Below are positions 43,711-53,210 of a stretch of DNA of 64,000 bases, piece by piece. The position numbers were made by a program, and so were the translations under genes. The first letter of the stretch is position 1. Every line of letters starts with the position of its first letter. The notes under the pieces were generated by a model. It saw only the letters and a program-made list of their open reading frames with translations, was not told the DNA's origin and did no database searches. The stretch is from Halobacillus litoralis (GTDB lineage Bacteria; Bacillota; Bacilli; Bacillales; Halobacillaceae): the NCBI RefSeq assembly GCF_009856445.1, contig NZ_WMFA01000002.1, positions 558,001-622,000 of the forward strand, in the 5' to 3' direction.

Positions 43711-44868
43711 GGTTTTCCGCTCACTATTCCATTTTACTGCGATCATCAGCATGATCATGAGCAGTGTGATCGGTGGTCCATAATGATTGAAAAATTCGAG
43801 AATGGGTGTGGTGAAGTTCTCGTTCGGGTTCCAGATCGGCATGCTTTGTTGCTGAAAGGGACGGTAGATGAAATACAGCACATAAATCAGCCCAGCGGCA
43901 ACAATCCCATGAGCAATCCTTGCTAATGCATAGGGTTTGAAGCGAATATCGGTTTCTGCGAGAATGCTTGCGATTTGAGCCTGGATTGAAAATCCATGAA
44001 AACCGAGAATGAAGCTTACGATCAAAAGCTGGGCGAGCAATGGTTCATGTGTTTCGGTAATCGCGCCAATGCCGGTTGTTAATTCCAACATGCCAGCTGT
44101 AAAAGGAACATGGAAGGTTTCCGGCAATCCTGTATAGAAGAGCAGGTGCGAAAATATATGAATAGCTCCTGTTTGTTTTAACAATTCCGTGAGTACGGAA
44201 AAAAGCATGATAAATCCACCAACCATTAGAAGCGTGTCTACAGATCGAGTGACCGCATCCCCCATCAATTTCCCCAGTGTTCGGCCATCCTCTAAGCGGG
44301 ATTGGTGCATCTTACTGAAGGCATCTTTCCATGAAGCAGAAGCCCGGTCCATGCTTCTTTCCTGATCATTTCTTTTATAATAACGCATGCCGATGCCCAC
44401 TAAAAAATTCCCTCCATAATGGGCGATGGCAATGATGACACCTAGGCTGGCATCGTGGAAGAATCCTACAGCAATCGCCCCGAAAATGAAAAGCGGACTG
44501 GAAGCGTTTGTGAATGCAACAAGTCTTTCAGCTTCAGCGCGGGTCACTTGTCCTTTTTTTCGCAGGTCTGCTGTCCATTTCGCTCCAGACGGATAGCCGC
44601 TTGCCATTCCCATTACCCAGACGAATCCACCACATCCGGGTACATTAAACAAGGGTCTCATAAACCGTTCACTAAGAGCCCCGAGCCCATGGACCACACC
44701 GAATCCGATTAAAAATTCTGCCGTGATAAAAAAAGGTAAGAGAGAAGGGAAGACAATTTCCCACCAAAGATCAAGGCCCCGCAGACTGGCGGATAAGGCA
44801 TCACGTGGATATAGAATCAAGGAAATCGCAAGCGCTGTAGCGAGGAGCGTCAATGCGACGGTTTTCAA
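43687..44868 (-). CDS. ylbJ: Sporulation integral membrane protein YlbJ
   Basis: 393-aa polytopic protein (about eight helices) with two nucleoside-transporter-gate-like halves. Hallmarks are FPSLLPFFITAEFLIGFG, the glycine-rich GMASGYPSGAKWTADL and LGFHGFSIQAQIASIL. YlbJ is needed for spore cortex formation in B. subtilis. The initiator is odd: TTG at 44868 lies 15 nt after AAGGAGG, too far, whereas an in-frame ATT at 44877 lies 8 nt after it. The N-terminal length fits either. Its 3' end lies in the terminator shared with coaD. Confidence 0.9.
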   Translation of the reverse strand: MKTVALTLLATALAISLILYPRDALSASLRGLDLWWEIVFPSLLPFFITAEFLIGFGVVHGLGALSERFMRPLFNVPGCGGFVWVMGMASGYPSGAKWTADLRKKGQVTRAEAERLVAFTNASSPLFIFGAIAVGFFHDASLGVIIAIAHYGGNFLVGIGMRYYKRNDQERSMDRASASWKDAFSKMHQSRLEDGRTLGKLMGDAVTRSVDTLLMVGGFIMLFSVLTELLKQTGAIHIFSHLLFYTGLPETFHVPFTAGMLELTTGIGAITETHEPLLAQLLIVSFILGFHGFSIQAQIASILAETDIRFKPYALARIAHGIVAAGLIYVLYFIYRPFQQQSMPIWNPNENFTTPILEFFNHYGPPITLLMIMLMIAVKWNSERKTKKRSLRV

Positions 44869-45046
44869 TTTGGAAATCGAGAACGCCTCCTTAGAGATGG
44901 CTGTTTTCTGTACTTCTCATCATAGGAATAGTAGAATGGGTATAGATTTCGACGCGTAATCACAGGTTGTCTTATTCCATGTGTACGCTCATAAGGGAAT
45001 GGTTTATTCCATAAAATAAACCACATGTATGAAGGAGGAATGACGA

Positions 45047-45844
45047 GTGGCGAGACCAAAGATCGGATTGGCTTTAGGTTCTGGAGGGGCGCGGGGTTTT
45101 GCCCACTTGGGTGTTCTAAAGGTCCTTCGTGAACATGATATTCCCGTTGATTTCATCGCAGGAAGCAGTATGGGGGCGCTCGTCGGCTCTTTTTTTGCTG
45201 CCGGACAAAGAATTGAAGATATGTATAAACTCGCCTTTACGTTCAAACGAAAGTATTATTTGGATTTCACCGTTCCCAAAATGGGATTTGTGGCAGGGAA
45301 AAGAATTAAAGAATACATCAGACTTTTCACATTCGGTAAGAACATCGAGGATTTTCAAACACCGATGTCCATAGTCGCAACGGACTTGTATGCCGGAGAG
45401 AAAAAAATCTTTACGACAGGTCCTGCCAGTGAAGCGGTCAGAGCCAGCATTGCGATTCCGGGGATTTTTGTCCCTGAAAAAATTAATGATCGTCTTTATA
45501 TTGATGGAGGGGTCATTGACCGTGTTCCTGTCTCTGTAGTGAAAGATATGGGGGCAGCATTTATTATTGCTGTGGATTGTGCGCATTTTGATTCCGATCC
45601 AAACATCAATTCCATCTATGATGTCATCACGCAGAGTATTGATATTATGCAGGATGAATTAGTCACAGCGATCGGCGTATCCTCTGATGCTGATGTGATG
45701 ATTAAACCGGATGTATCCAAGTTCAGCTCCCGGGCTTTCACCAAAATCCAGGAAATCGTAGAGGCGGGGGAGAAAGCAGCGGAAGAAGTCATAGAAGAAA
45801 TAAAGAAGAAGCTCGCTGCGTGGAAGGAGCCAAATGACGAATGA
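45047..45844 (+). CDS. ylbK: Patatin-like phospholipase family protein YlbK
   Basis: 265-aa serine esterase of the patatin/RssA type. Oxyanion loop GSGGARGFAHLG (about residues 10-21), nucleophile elbow GSSMG (near 38-42) and catalytic Asp in DGG (YIDGGVIDRVPV). Physiological substrate unknown. GTG at 45047 follows AAGGAGGA. Overlaps ylbL by four bases (ATGA), so the two are translated together. Confidence 0.94.
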   Translation: MARPKIGLALGSGGARGFAHLGVLKVLREHDIPVDFIAGSSMGALVGSFFAAGQRIEDMYKLAFTFKRKYYLDFTVPKMGFVAGKRIKEYIRLFTFGKNIEDFQTPMSIVATDLYAGEKKIFTTGPASEAVRASIAIPGIFVPEKINDRLYIDGGVIDRVPVSVVKDMGAAFIIAVDCAHFDSDPNINSIYDVITQSIDIMQDELVTAIGVSSDADVMIKPDVSKFSSRAFTKIQEIVEAGEKAAEEVIEEIKKKLAAWKEPNDE

Positions 45845-46872
45845 AAGCAAATCGTAAACTGATTATCACCGGAATCATAACCGTACTTATCGTGGCATTC
45901 CTGGGGGCCTTCCGCCTCCCTTATTATATTTATAAGCCGGGAACAGCGGATGCGCTGAATGACATTGTCAAAGTCGATGGCGGCTTCGACAGTGAAGGGG
46001 ACATGCACCTTGTCACCGTTCGTGGTGGACAAGCGACACCTGTTCAATGGGTCCTTGCAAAGGTCCGTCCATTCCATCAAATTTACCCGTTAGAAGACAT
46101 TCGTCCGGAAGGGGTGTCGGAGGAAGAGTACTTTCATGCGCAACTGCAAATGATGGAATCTTCTCAGGAAGCTTCCAAAGTCGTCGCCTATCAAGCAGCC
46201 GGCAAAGAAATTGACATCAACTACGAAGGGGTTTATGTCATGAATGTAATCGAAGGGATGCCGGCTGAAGAGATTTTAGAAACCGGCGACCAGATTGTGA
46301 AGGTCGACGGCGAGGACATTCAAGAAACGAGCGACCTGATCGACTATGTGAGCAACAAGGGCGAAGGGGAGTCTGTAATGCTCACCATTGTGAGAGATGA
46401 GGAAACAATCGATCGGGAGCTTGAACTTGCCCCTTTCCCTGACAATCCTGATAAAGTCGGTGTCGGTATTTCACTTGTGACCGATCGAACGGTGGATGTG
46501 AAACCAGAAGTCAAGGTCAAAAGTGGTGAAATCGGTGGTCCAAGTGCAGGGCTGATGTTCTCCCTGGAAATTTACGATCAATTGACAGAACTTGATATCA
46601 CCAAAGGTTATGAAATAGCAGGTACCGGAGAAATCAACTATGAAGGCCAGGTAGGCAGAATCGGGGGCATTGATAAAAAAGTGGTCGCCGCTTCTGATCA
46701 TGGGGCTGAAGTTTTCTTTGCTCCAAATGAAGAGGGAAGAGAAGGGTCGAATTATCAGATCGCCAAAGAAACAGCGGAGCAAATAGATACAGATATGAAA
46801 GTTGTCCCAGTGGATACATTCCAGGATGCTATAGATTATCTCCAAAACTTAGAACCGAAGAAGGAAGCATAA
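45841..46872 (+). CDS. ylbL: PDZ-containing S16-family serine protease YlbL (SepM-like)
   Basis: 343 aa: N-terminal membrane anchor (LIITGIITVLIVAFLGAFRL), PDZ domain (about 125-195, VYVMNVIEGMPAEE) and C-terminal Lon-type protease domain with the catalytic serine in GGPSAGLMF and lysine in GGIDKKVVAA. Acts on the outer membrane face. In B. subtilis YlbL with CtpA degrades the division inhibitor YneA during recovery from DNA damage; in streptococci the homologue SepM trims a pheromone. Coupled to ylbK. Confidence 0.95.
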   Translation: MKANRKLIITGIITVLIVAFLGAFRLPYYIYKPGTADALNDIVKVDGGFDSEGDMHLVTVRGGQATPVQWVLAKVRPFHQIYPLEDIRPEGVSEEEYFHAQLQMMESSQEASKVVAYQAAGKEIDINYEGVYVMNVIEGMPAEEILETGDQIVKVDGEDIQETSDLIDYVSNKGEGESVMLTIVRDEETIDRELELAPFPDNPDKVGVGISLVTDRTVDVKPEVKVKSGEIGGPSAGLMFSLEIYDQLTELDITKGYEIAGTGEINYEGQVGRIGGIDKKVVAASDHGAEVFFAPNEEGREGSNYQIAKETAEQIDTDMKVVPVDTFQDAIDYLQNLEPKKEA

Positions 46873-46875
46873 AGA

Positions 46876-46911
46876 AAACAGCCGTTCCCATGGAGGAGCG
46901 GCTGTTTTTTT
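46876..46911 (+). terminator. Terminator after ylbL
   Basis: Stem AACAGCCGTTCC / GGAGCGGCTGTT (one mismatch), 6-nt loop, T-run. Confidence 0.9.
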
Positions 46912-47027
46912 ATTATTCTATGGAGAAGTATAAAAAAGAGTCAACCGTCCTGTACTTCGACTTCATCTTTCAACTTCTGGAAGTTCCAATCCTATGTGAT
47001 GACAGAGGCAGACGAATGAAGCTTCGT

Positions 47028-48242
47028 TTAAGCGTGGATGACAGGAGGACCGTATTCCCTGTTCAGTTGCTCCACTCTGCGTTCAGGAGTTAAAACACTG
47101 TAATAGGCAGCAGCAGCTCTTGATTCCAAGTCCAACATTTCATGATCCAACTGCTGGGGCTGGGTGATGAGTGGAATAGAGGTTTCTTTTTTCACCTTGC
47201 GTAAATATTTTTTTCCGGTATCCGACATGCCGAGAATTCTTGCATAAGGAGGGGGGGTCTCTCTTAAAAGAACACGAGCCTCTTGTTTGTCCGTTCCTAC
47301 AAGGATATGGGCAAGGGTTCGCTGAAGTCTTGTCCACGTGTACCTCTTTGTCTTTAAAGAAGATATAAACTGATGGAACGTTGCCGCCTCCTTGACGGTC
47401 CTTTTCAATCGATATTCCAAACCTTCATCCACACCGTGGAAACAGCGGAGGGTACTTTCCTCCATGGTCATGATTTTGTATTGAAGCAGGTGAAAGTAAG
47501 CTTCCCAGTTGTGCCAGCGTCCGAGGTTGTTCTTATATTGATGTAAAACATCGACCGTTGAGGGGGGAAGGGAACTTTCAGCCTTCTCTGTCATGTCTCT
47601 TTCTTTGAATAATTCTTTCCGAATACTTGTGGCGCTTGCAATTTTTCCTTGAATTTCTTCATCGTGGTAGTGATTGTTCTTCCGTAAAACGGTTAGTGGT
47701 TCCACATCAGGTGCATAAGTGAGAAGTTGTTTCACGTAACTATAACCAAGAATGTTGTTCGGTTGAGTCAGGTCAATGGAACCGGAGGGAAAAGCAATGG
47801 ATTCATACCCAAGTCGTGATGCCTCTGGATAGGCATACCCTTCATTCAAATATCTTCTCACGGTCACATCATACTCTTCCTGGTGTTTGTTCATATGCTC
47901 AAAGGCCTCTGTGAATGCAGCGATCCTGCCGTTTTCACTCCCGAAACAAACGCTGTCCACTCCGACTTCTGCAAGTGTCTGGATAGCCCCCTGGCTGAAA
48001 TAATCGCTGTGTTGAACCGCATAAAGGAAAGGAAGCTCAAGTACAAGGTCTGCACCACCACGAAGGGCGGCTTTTGTCCGATGCCATTTATCGATGATAG
48101 CAGGCTCTCCTCGCTGTAAAAAGTTCCCGCTCATGATAGCGATCATGCAATCCGCTTCTGCATGTTTTTTCGATTCTTCCAAATGATAAAGATGTCCATT
48201 ATGAAAAGGATTATATTCAACAACAACTCCGCATGATTTCAC
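47028..48242 (-). CDS. tmcAL: tRNA(Met) cytidine acetate ligase TmcAL (YlbM)
   Basis: Forms N4-acetylcytidine at position 34 of elongator tRNA-Met using acetate and ATP. 404 aa with the nucleotidyltransferase signature EYNPFHNGHLYHLEESK near the N terminus, GADLVLELPFLYAVQHSDYF and SATSIRKELF. GTG at 48242 is 7-8 nt after GGGAGG. It is the only minus-strand gene in this stretch, as in B. subtilis where ylbM is divergent from ylbN. Confidence 0.94.
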   Translation of the reverse strand: MKSCGVVVEYNPFHNGHLYHLEESKKHAEADCMIAIMSGNFLQRGEPAIIDKWHRTKAALRGGADLVLELPFLYAVQHSDYFSQGAIQTLAEVGVDSVCFGSENGRIAAFTEAFEHMNKHQEEYDVTVRRYLNEGYAYPEASRLGYESIAFPSGSIDLTQPNNILGYSYVKQLLTYAPDVEPLTVLRKNNHYHDEEIQGKIASATSIRKELFKERDMTEKAESSLPPSTVDVLHQYKNNLGRWHNWEAYFHLLQYKIMTMEESTLRCFHGVDEGLEYRLKRTVKEAATFHQFISSLKTKRYTWTRLQRTLAHILVGTDKQEARVLLRETPPPYARILGMSDTGKKYLRKVKKETSIPLITQPQQLDHEMLDLESRAAAAYYSVLTPERRVEQLNREYGPPVIHA

Positions 48243-48447
48243 AAAAGATCCTCCCATCTGATTCTTTACTATTGAACAAGTGTTTGGTTTATTTTATCAT
48301 GATACTATGGAAATTTCGCATTCCTGACCGTGAATTATGAGAAACTTATAAAAACCGCACGAGAATAAGGATATGCTGTAAAGAAAAAATATTGACAAAT
48401 CAGCGAAATCCTTTTACAATAACTCTTGTTGCCATGAGGTGATAACT

Positions 48448-48969
48448 ATGAAATTTCCTCTACAAAAACTCAAGCAGACAGGTGATGAGCCGTTCTACTT
48501 TGAGGATGACGTAGATATTCGCGAATTAGCACAACTGAACAATGACATTCGCAGGATTTCCCCTGTTCATGTCAAAGGTCAAGCAATGACTCGAGGAAAT
48601 GATATAACGGTAACTTTTTCAATTGATGGAGAAATGGTGTTGCCTTGTGCCCGAACGTTAGTTGATGTGACTTATCCATTTCACATTGATGCTCTGGAGG
48701 CATTTAATCTGTCACCTTACCATACAGAAGAAGATGACTCTGAAGTTCATTCCGTGAATGGAGAAGTGCTTGACTTAACGCCTTATATCAAGGAAAATGT
48801 ACAGTTGGAGATTCCGACTCGCGTTTTTTCCAATGATGATGAGGCTCATGAAGCAGCCCCCCAGGAAGGGAAGGGCTGGCAGGTGGTTACAGAGGAACCA
48901 GAGGAAAAGAAAGTGGATCCTCGAATGGCTAAACTGCAATCATTATTAAATGAAGAAGAGAACGAGTAA
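48448..48969 (+). CDS. ylbN: DUF177 / YceD family protein (YlbN)
   Basis: 173-aa acidic protein of the YceD family, which in other bacteria and plastids is tied to 23S rRNA accumulation and large-subunit maturation. [20 protein letters not shown] and the following [12 protein letters not shown] mark the family. ATG at 48448 follows ATGAGGTGAT. Gene pair with rpmF, 47 nt downstream, is near-universal, supporting a ribosome-related role. Confidence 0.92.
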   Translation: MKFPLQKLKQTGDEPFYFEDDVDIRELAQLNNDIRRISPVHVKGQAMTRGNDITVTFSIDGEMVLPCARTLVDVTYPFHIDALEAFNLSPYHTEEDDSEVHSVNGEVLDLTPYIKENVQLEIPTRVFSNDDEAHEAAPQEGKGWQVVTEEPEEKKVDPRMAKLQSLLNEEENE

Positions 48970-49016
48970 AACAATATGTTATGGTTCTCAGAAATCCCTT
49001 AAAGGAGGTGTACAAC

Positions 49017-49190
49017 ATGGCAGTACCTAAGCGTAAAACGTCTAAGAAAGTCAAAAACCAACGTCGTACTCACAAGAAACTTCACGCACCAGGAATGGTT
49101 CAGTGTGATAACTGTGGCGAGTACTCAAAACCACACCATGTTTGCAAATCTTGTGGACAATATAATGGAAAACAAGTGGTGAACGACTAA
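49017..49190 (+). CDS. rpmF: 50S ribosomal protein L32
   Basis: 57 aa beginning [20 protein letters not shown], the L32 start, with two zinc CxxC pairs (CDNC and CKSC), so a zinc-binding C+ form. The ribosome-binding site AAAGGAGGTG is near perfect, 6 nt before the ATG; an upstream in-frame ATG at 48981 is rejected. Followed by a terminator. Confidence 0.98.
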   Translation: MAVPKRKTSKKVKNQRRTHKKLHAPGMVQCDNCGEYSKPHHVCKSCGQYNGKQVVND

Positions 49191-49208
49191 TTTTGAGTTC
49201 ATCAAAGA

Positions 49209-49237
49209 AAGGCCTGACATCAGTCAGGTCTTTTTTT
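49209..49237 (+). terminator. Terminator of ylbN-rpmF
   Basis: Stem AGGCCTGAC / GTCAGGTCT, 4-nt loop, T7. Confidence 0.92.
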
Positions 49238-49269
49238 ATATCCACCTCTTCCACTAACGCTCTCTTTAG

Positions 49270-49793
49270 TTGAATACTCAGTTTCGAGATGATTAGGGGT
49301 TCGTTGCCTGGTTAAGCGTTAGGGGTGGCTGGGAAGCAACTCGCTTTCCTGTGGGGGAGTGGCGAGCTTCCTCGGACTACGTCCTGCGGGATCTCGCCGA
49401 TCTCCTTTTTCCCACTGGAGTCTCGCAGCTTCCCAACCCCCCCATTCATATGAGGGAGAAACGAACCCCCTATACCGAGATGGAGTGTTCAACATTCTCC
49501 CATTTAGAGTGGGTATAAGCTTCTGTATCAAGCTTTCACTTACTGAATGCCCACTGGGCAGATTTAATATTATCCTTTTCCCAAAACCATACAAGCCGAT
49601 TTTTAAGTAGTGGTTTCGAGAACCATACTTGGTTAAGGGGCGAAGGGGAATGGCGAGACTCCTGCGGGAAAAGAGTGCTAGGTGAGACCCCGGGAGGCGT
49701 CAGCCTGAGGAGGCTCACCGCGCTCCCGCGGAAAGCGAGTTATTCCCCGTAGCCCCATCCACTCAAAAAACATCCCGCAACTGAGTCTTCCAC
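49270..49793. repeat. Long composite copy (E) of the palindromic element family
   Basis: Left end TTGAATACTCAGTTTCGAGA (49270), GGGGTTCGTTGCC box, GGTGGCTGGGAAGC, an inner AGTGGTTTCGAGAACC (about 49608), GCGAGACTCCTGCGGGAAAA, GTGAGACCCCGGGAGGCGTC and GAGGAGGCTCACCGCGCTCC, then reverse core ATTCCCCGTAGCCCCATCCA and right end CCCGCAACTGAGTCTTC (to 49790). The right flank CCTGCCATATA is the reverse complement of the TATATGGCAGG seen left of other copies. Fills the 671-bp gap before the enoyl-CoA hydratase gene. Confidence 0.85.
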
Positions 49794-49861
49794 AATCCTG
49801 CCATATAGCTGAACAAATTCTATAAATTTTTGGTACATTAGTATTGGAAGGAGTGGAGAAA

Positions 49862-50617
49862 GTGTCACAATTAATTTTGGTAGAGAAAAAAGAGGGGTAT
49901 GCGGTTTTAACTTTGAACCGACCGGACAAGATGAATGCCATTTCGAAACAAATGACGAAAGAGTTTTATCAGGCAATTAAAGAGTTGAAAGAAGAAAAGC
50001 TGAAATTTTTGGTCGTAACAGGTGCCGGGGATCGCGCTTTTTGTGCAGGGGGAGACTTGCGTGAACTGCATGGCGAAATGAATGCTGAACAAGCATACGC
50101 AACGCTGCATCCGATGAAAGAAGTTCTGTATGAACTGGCTACCTTTCCTGTCCCTACGATTGCCGTATTAAACGGACAAGCTAGAGGAGGAGGGTGTGAG
50201 ATTGCGACGGCATGTGATTTCAGATATGGAACAGAGGGTGCTTCCTTTGGCTTTGTCCAAGCTAATTTAGGCATCATCCCTGGCTGGGGAGGAGGAACAC
50301 TTTTATATCAGCGGGTAAACAATGACGTAGCGGCCCATTGGCTAATGGATGCTGACATGTACACAGCAAAGCAAGTCTATCGAATCGGATGGTTACATAA
50401 GATGATTACGGTAAACTGGAGCGAAGAGATTTTCGCCTCATTTATCAACAAAACCCCGGAACAAATGAAAATTTTTAAAAGGCAGTACATGGATCACATG
50501 GATTTCCAAACACTGTCTGAACGTATGGATGGGGAGGTCAGGCAATGCTCCTTATTATGGGAATCCGATGAGCATAAAGAAGCAGTTCGGAACTTTGAAG
50601 CTAAGAGAAAAAGATGA
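49862..50617 (+). CDS. Enoyl-CoA hydratase/isomerase family protein
   Basis: 251-aa crotonase-fold protein. Oxyanion-hole segments RAFCAGGDLRELHG (near residues 58-71) and NGQARGGGCEIATACDFRYG, then ASFGFVQANLGIIPGWGG with a glutamate-to-glutamine/asparagine context that makes hydratase activity uncertain. FCAGGD also occurs in 3-hydroxyisobutyryl-CoA hydrolases. GTG at 49862 is 8 nt after GGAAGGAG. Not part of the B. subtilis order; substrate cannot be read. Confidence 0.87.
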   Translation: MSQLILVEKKEGYAVLTLNRPDKMNAISKQMTKEFYQAIKELKEEKLKFLVVTGAGDRAFCAGGDLRELHGEMNAEQAYATLHPMKEVLYELATFPVPTIAVLNGQARGGGCEIATACDFRYGTEGASFGFVQANLGIIPGWGGGTLLYQRVNNDVAAHWLMDADMYTAKQVYRIGWLHKMITVNWSEEIFASFINKTPEQMKIFKRQYMDHMDFQTLSERMDGEVRQCSLLWESDEHKEAVRNFEAKRKR

Positions 50618-50681
50618 GAAATGCGATTCTATCAATCATTCCTCCTGCATAACTATAAGCAAACGATAGAGGAGGGATGCT

Positions 50682-51164
50682 ATGGATGCCCCAAGACAAG
50701 ATGCCTGGAAGGACGAGGAAGATCTATTACTGGCAACGACGGTACTGAAACACATTCGTGAAGGGAAGACCCAGTTGGAAGCCTTCCAGGAAGTGGCTGA
50801 ACAATTGCACAGGACGCCTGCTGCATGTGGGTTCAGATGGAATGCGACTGTAAGGAAAGAATATCAAAAAGAGATCCAGGAAGCGAAAAACAGCCGGAAA
50901 GCCACACGAACGATTTATTCATCCTCTAAGTCTTCGGACGACGCACCCATGTCTTTGGATGCCGCCATCTCATTTTTGAAAGAAATGAGATCAAAGCAGT
51001 TTGAAGATTATGGGAAAGAAAATTTAGAAACCCAGCTGAAAAAACTCAACGAAGATAATGAGAAGCTTAGAGAAGAATTAAAACAGTGGGAAGCGGCGTG
51101 GAATGAAATGGATAAACTTGTTCATTGGGTAAGAGAAAAACGAAAAAGTGAGAGTGGTGTTTGA
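50682..51164 (+). CDS. ylbO: RsfA-family prespore transcriptional regulator (YlbO-like)
   Basis: 160 aa with an N-terminal Myb/SANT-like DNA-binding region ([18 protein letters not shown] to [11 protein letters not shown], about residues 7-60), a basic linker and a C-terminal coiled coil ([20 protein letters not shown]). The RsfA family adjusts sigma-F dependent genes in the B. subtilis forespore; YlbO is its paralogue at this locus. ATG at 50682 follows GAGGAGGGATG. Confidence 0.9.
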   Translation: MDAPRQDAWKDEEDLLLATTVLKHIREGKTQLEAFQEVAEQLHRTPAACGFRWNATVRKEYQKEIQEAKNSRKATRTIYSSSKSSDDAPMSLDAAISFLKEMRSKQFEDYGKENLETQLKKLNEDNEKLREELKQWEAAWNEMDKLVHWVREKRKSESGV

Positions 51165-51205
51165 ACGATCTTTTCACCAGCCATTCATATCATTTCCCAT
51201 CATAA

Positions 51206-51238
51206 ACAAAGGCCCCTACAATATTATGTAGCGGCCTC
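51206..51238 (-). terminator. Terminator of ylbP
   Basis: Stem AGGCCCCTACA / TGTAGCGGCCT (one mismatch), 6-nt loop; the A-rich left flank gives TTTGTTT on the minus strand. Confidence 0.82.
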
Positions 51239-51247
51239 ATTCATATT

Positions 51248-51733
51248 TTATGCGTTTATGTCTCTTTCTTCCACGCCTGAAGGCATCCAAATCAGAGGGT
51301 TTTCACCAAGGTCACGTTCTACATCATAATTCGCTTTTTGAAAGCCCATCTTCTCCCAAAATCCATGTGAATTGATTCTAGGATTCGTTTTAATCGGCAA
51401 ATCAAAGCTTTTAGCAAATTCCACGAGCGCTTTTCCGTAGCCCAGCCCGCGATAGTCTGGAAGAACCTCAAGCTTCCACAGTTCCAGGTAGTCCTGGGAA
51501 GGATCAAAATAATGGTCATACTTCGCTTTGACTCTGTACAAACTCATACGGGCAACTAAAGCGCTTCCATAATATACTCCATAAAACGGCGACTCACTGT
51601 CGTTTTCCACAATATTGCTCTCTAGATCCTCGAGCATCGCAAGTTCCTGGTTCCCATATTCTTTGAACCGCTTAAATTCCTCAAGTGTCTTATAATTGAC
51701 CAATAAAGGTTGAACTCTTGTTTTTGTCATCAT
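51248..51733 (-). CDS. ylbP: GNAT-family N-acetyltransferase YlbP
   Basis: 161-aa acetyltransferase with LWKLEVLPDYRGLGYGKALV, the acetyl-CoA loop (RGLGYG), and FWEKMGFQKANYD near the end. Conserved in Bacillales beside rsfA/ylbO and panE/ylbQ. Substrate unknown. The ATG-ATG at 51733 is 8 nt after AAAGGGG; a longer frame to 51769 has no site. The YlbP N terminus VQPLLVNYKTLEEF is a further family mark. Confidence 0.9.
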   Translation of the reverse strand: MMTKTRVQPLLVNYKTLEEFKRFKEYGNQELAMLEDLESNIVENDSESPFYGVYYGSALVARMSLYRVKAKYDHYFDPSQDYLELWKLEVLPDYRGLGYGKALVEFAKSFDLPIKTNPRINSHGFWEKMGFQKANYDVERDLGENPLIWMPSGVEERDINA

Positions 51734-51892
51734 GAAAGAATCCCCTTTCAAATATCTGTCTATACCCATATTATAATATAAAAATTTTCAGAATGAAATG
51801 AATAATAATACATTGGACAAGAATCGACTGCAATATCGTTTCTGAATCTGCTACAATAGTGAAGCAGATTAGTACGAAATGAGGAGAGAAAC

Positions 51893-52774
51893 ATGAAAAT
51901 AGGCATTATAGGGGCAGGGTCTATAGGCTTATTGGCAGGGGCCTATTTAGGCGAGCATCACGAAGTCCATATGTTTGTAAAAAGTGAAGAACAAAGATCA
52001 GCCCTTGCAGCGGAAGGAATTACCTGTGGGGAATTCCCCTGCCCTGTACCCGTTTATGCGCATCTGGTTACAGAAATGATAGAAGGATACGACTTATGGT
52101 TGGTAACTATTAAACAACATGCGATGGATGGTTTTCTTGCACAGGACCTTCCTTCTGACGCGCCCTATGTATTTCTTCAGAACGGGATGGGACATCTGGA
52201 GAAACTAGCACAATCCGGTTTGAGAAGTTGTGTTGGTGTCGTGGAACACGGCGCACTGGCCAAAGGGCCGAACGAAGTTGTTCATAAAGGGAAGGGAAAT
52301 ATACAAATAGCTGTCTATAGGAGAATGGATCACGATCATGGACAAGCCCTTTCAAAAGAATTACATACTGCACATTTTCCAGTCTTTTTTAAAGCCGATT
52401 ATGAGCCTATGTTAAAGAGTAAATTAATCATAAATACGGTGATTAATCCACTCACTGCATTATTCTCTCAACCGAATCACTCCATCCTCACGAATCCATC
52501 CATACATGAACTGGCCCGTTTGTTGTGTGAAGAAGCTTGCTCCGTCCTAGGCCTGTCCTTTTTTGATGAATGGGAAAGAGTGAAGACCATCGCTGAAACA
52601 ACAGGAGAAAATCATTCATCGATGCTGAGGGACATCACCGAACGCAGGTTAACAGAAGTGGACAGCATCAGTGGCTACATCCTCGATCATGGAAAAAAAC
52701 CACTTCCTTACCATCACTTCGTCGTGCATGCGATCCATGCACTCGAATATGAAAGGGGGGTTCGAAAACGATGA
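51893..52774 (+). CDS. panE: 2-dehydropantoate 2-reductase family protein (YlbQ/PanE)
   Basis: NADPH-dependent reduction of ketopantoate to pantoate for coenzyme A synthesis. 293 aa: N-terminal Rossmann motif IGIIGAGSIGLLAGAYL, LVTIKQHAMDGFL with the catalytic Lys, and the C-terminal INTVINPLTALF helix region followed by ITERRLTEVDSISGYIL. AGGAGAGA precedes the ATG at 51893. It overlaps the DUF3397 gene by four bases. Confidence 0.92.
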   Translation: MKIGIIGAGSIGLLAGAYLGEHHEVHMFVKSEEQRSALAAEGITCGEFPCPVPVYAHLVTEMIEGYDLWLVTIKQHAMDGFLAQDLPSDAPYVFLQNGMGHLEKLAQSGLRSCVGVVEHGALAKGPNEVVHKGKGNIQIAVYRRMDHDHGQALSKELHTAHFPVFFKADYEPMLKSKLIINTVINPLTALFSQPNHSILTNPSIHELARLLCEEACSVLGLSFFDEWERVKTIAETTGENHSSMLRDITERRLTEVDSISGYILDHGKKPLPYHHFVVHAIHALEYERGVRKR

Positions 52775-53154
52775 GTGATCTGATTGTGTACACGATTGCG
52801 TTTCTGCTTACCCTGCCTCTTCCTTTCCTAGTGGTTTTCTATCTATGCGCCAGAAAATGGAGCAAGCATAAGTTAAAGGCTCTGCACCGCACGGCGAACT
52901 ATACCGCCCCTATTTTTATCATGTCGGTCCATGTCCTACTTGTCGTCTTGTTTGATCGCAGCTTTCTACCCTTCATCATTGTCTTCCTTTTGATCCTCTT
53001 GGGCATTTCAATGGTCGCGCAATACAAAATGAACGAAGAAGTCCGTCTCTTCCGAGCACTCAAAGGGTTCTGGCGCGTAAGTTTTCTATTATTCATGCTA
53101 TTCTACATGGGATTAAGTACGTTTGGTCTTGTAACAAGAGTCTTTTTCAGCTAG
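52771..53154 (+). CDS. DUF3397 membrane protein
   Basis: 127 aa with four hydrophobic helices (IVYTIAFLLTLPLPFLVVFY, PIFIMSVHVLLVVLF, FLPFIIVFLLILLGIS, VSFLLFMLFYMGLS) and a conserved-looking KALHRTANYT. Matches the DUF3397 family found beside panE in Bacillaceae. Function unknown. Start ATG lies in ATGA with the panE stop, and GGGGGG in the end of panE acts as ribosome-binding site. Confidence 0.87.
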   Translation: MSDLIVYTIAFLLTLPLPFLVVFYLCARKWSKHKLKALHRTANYTAPIFIMSVHVLLVVLFDRSFLPFIIVFLLILLGISMVAQYKMNEEVRLFRALKGFWRVSFLLFMLFYMGLSTFGLVTRVFFS

Positions 53155-53210
53155 AGCAAGAGGAAAGGCTTTTACATGAATTTTTCAGTCCGACATAAAA
53201 TAATAAAAGA

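Noticed and set aside
46890-47093. 67-codon + frame downstream of ylbL
   Set aside because: Overlaps the terminator and the 3' end of tmcAL; composition and start context do not support a gene.
49319-49941. Frames on both strands inside repeat copy E
   Set aside because: They have no start signals and follow the repeat, not a protein family.
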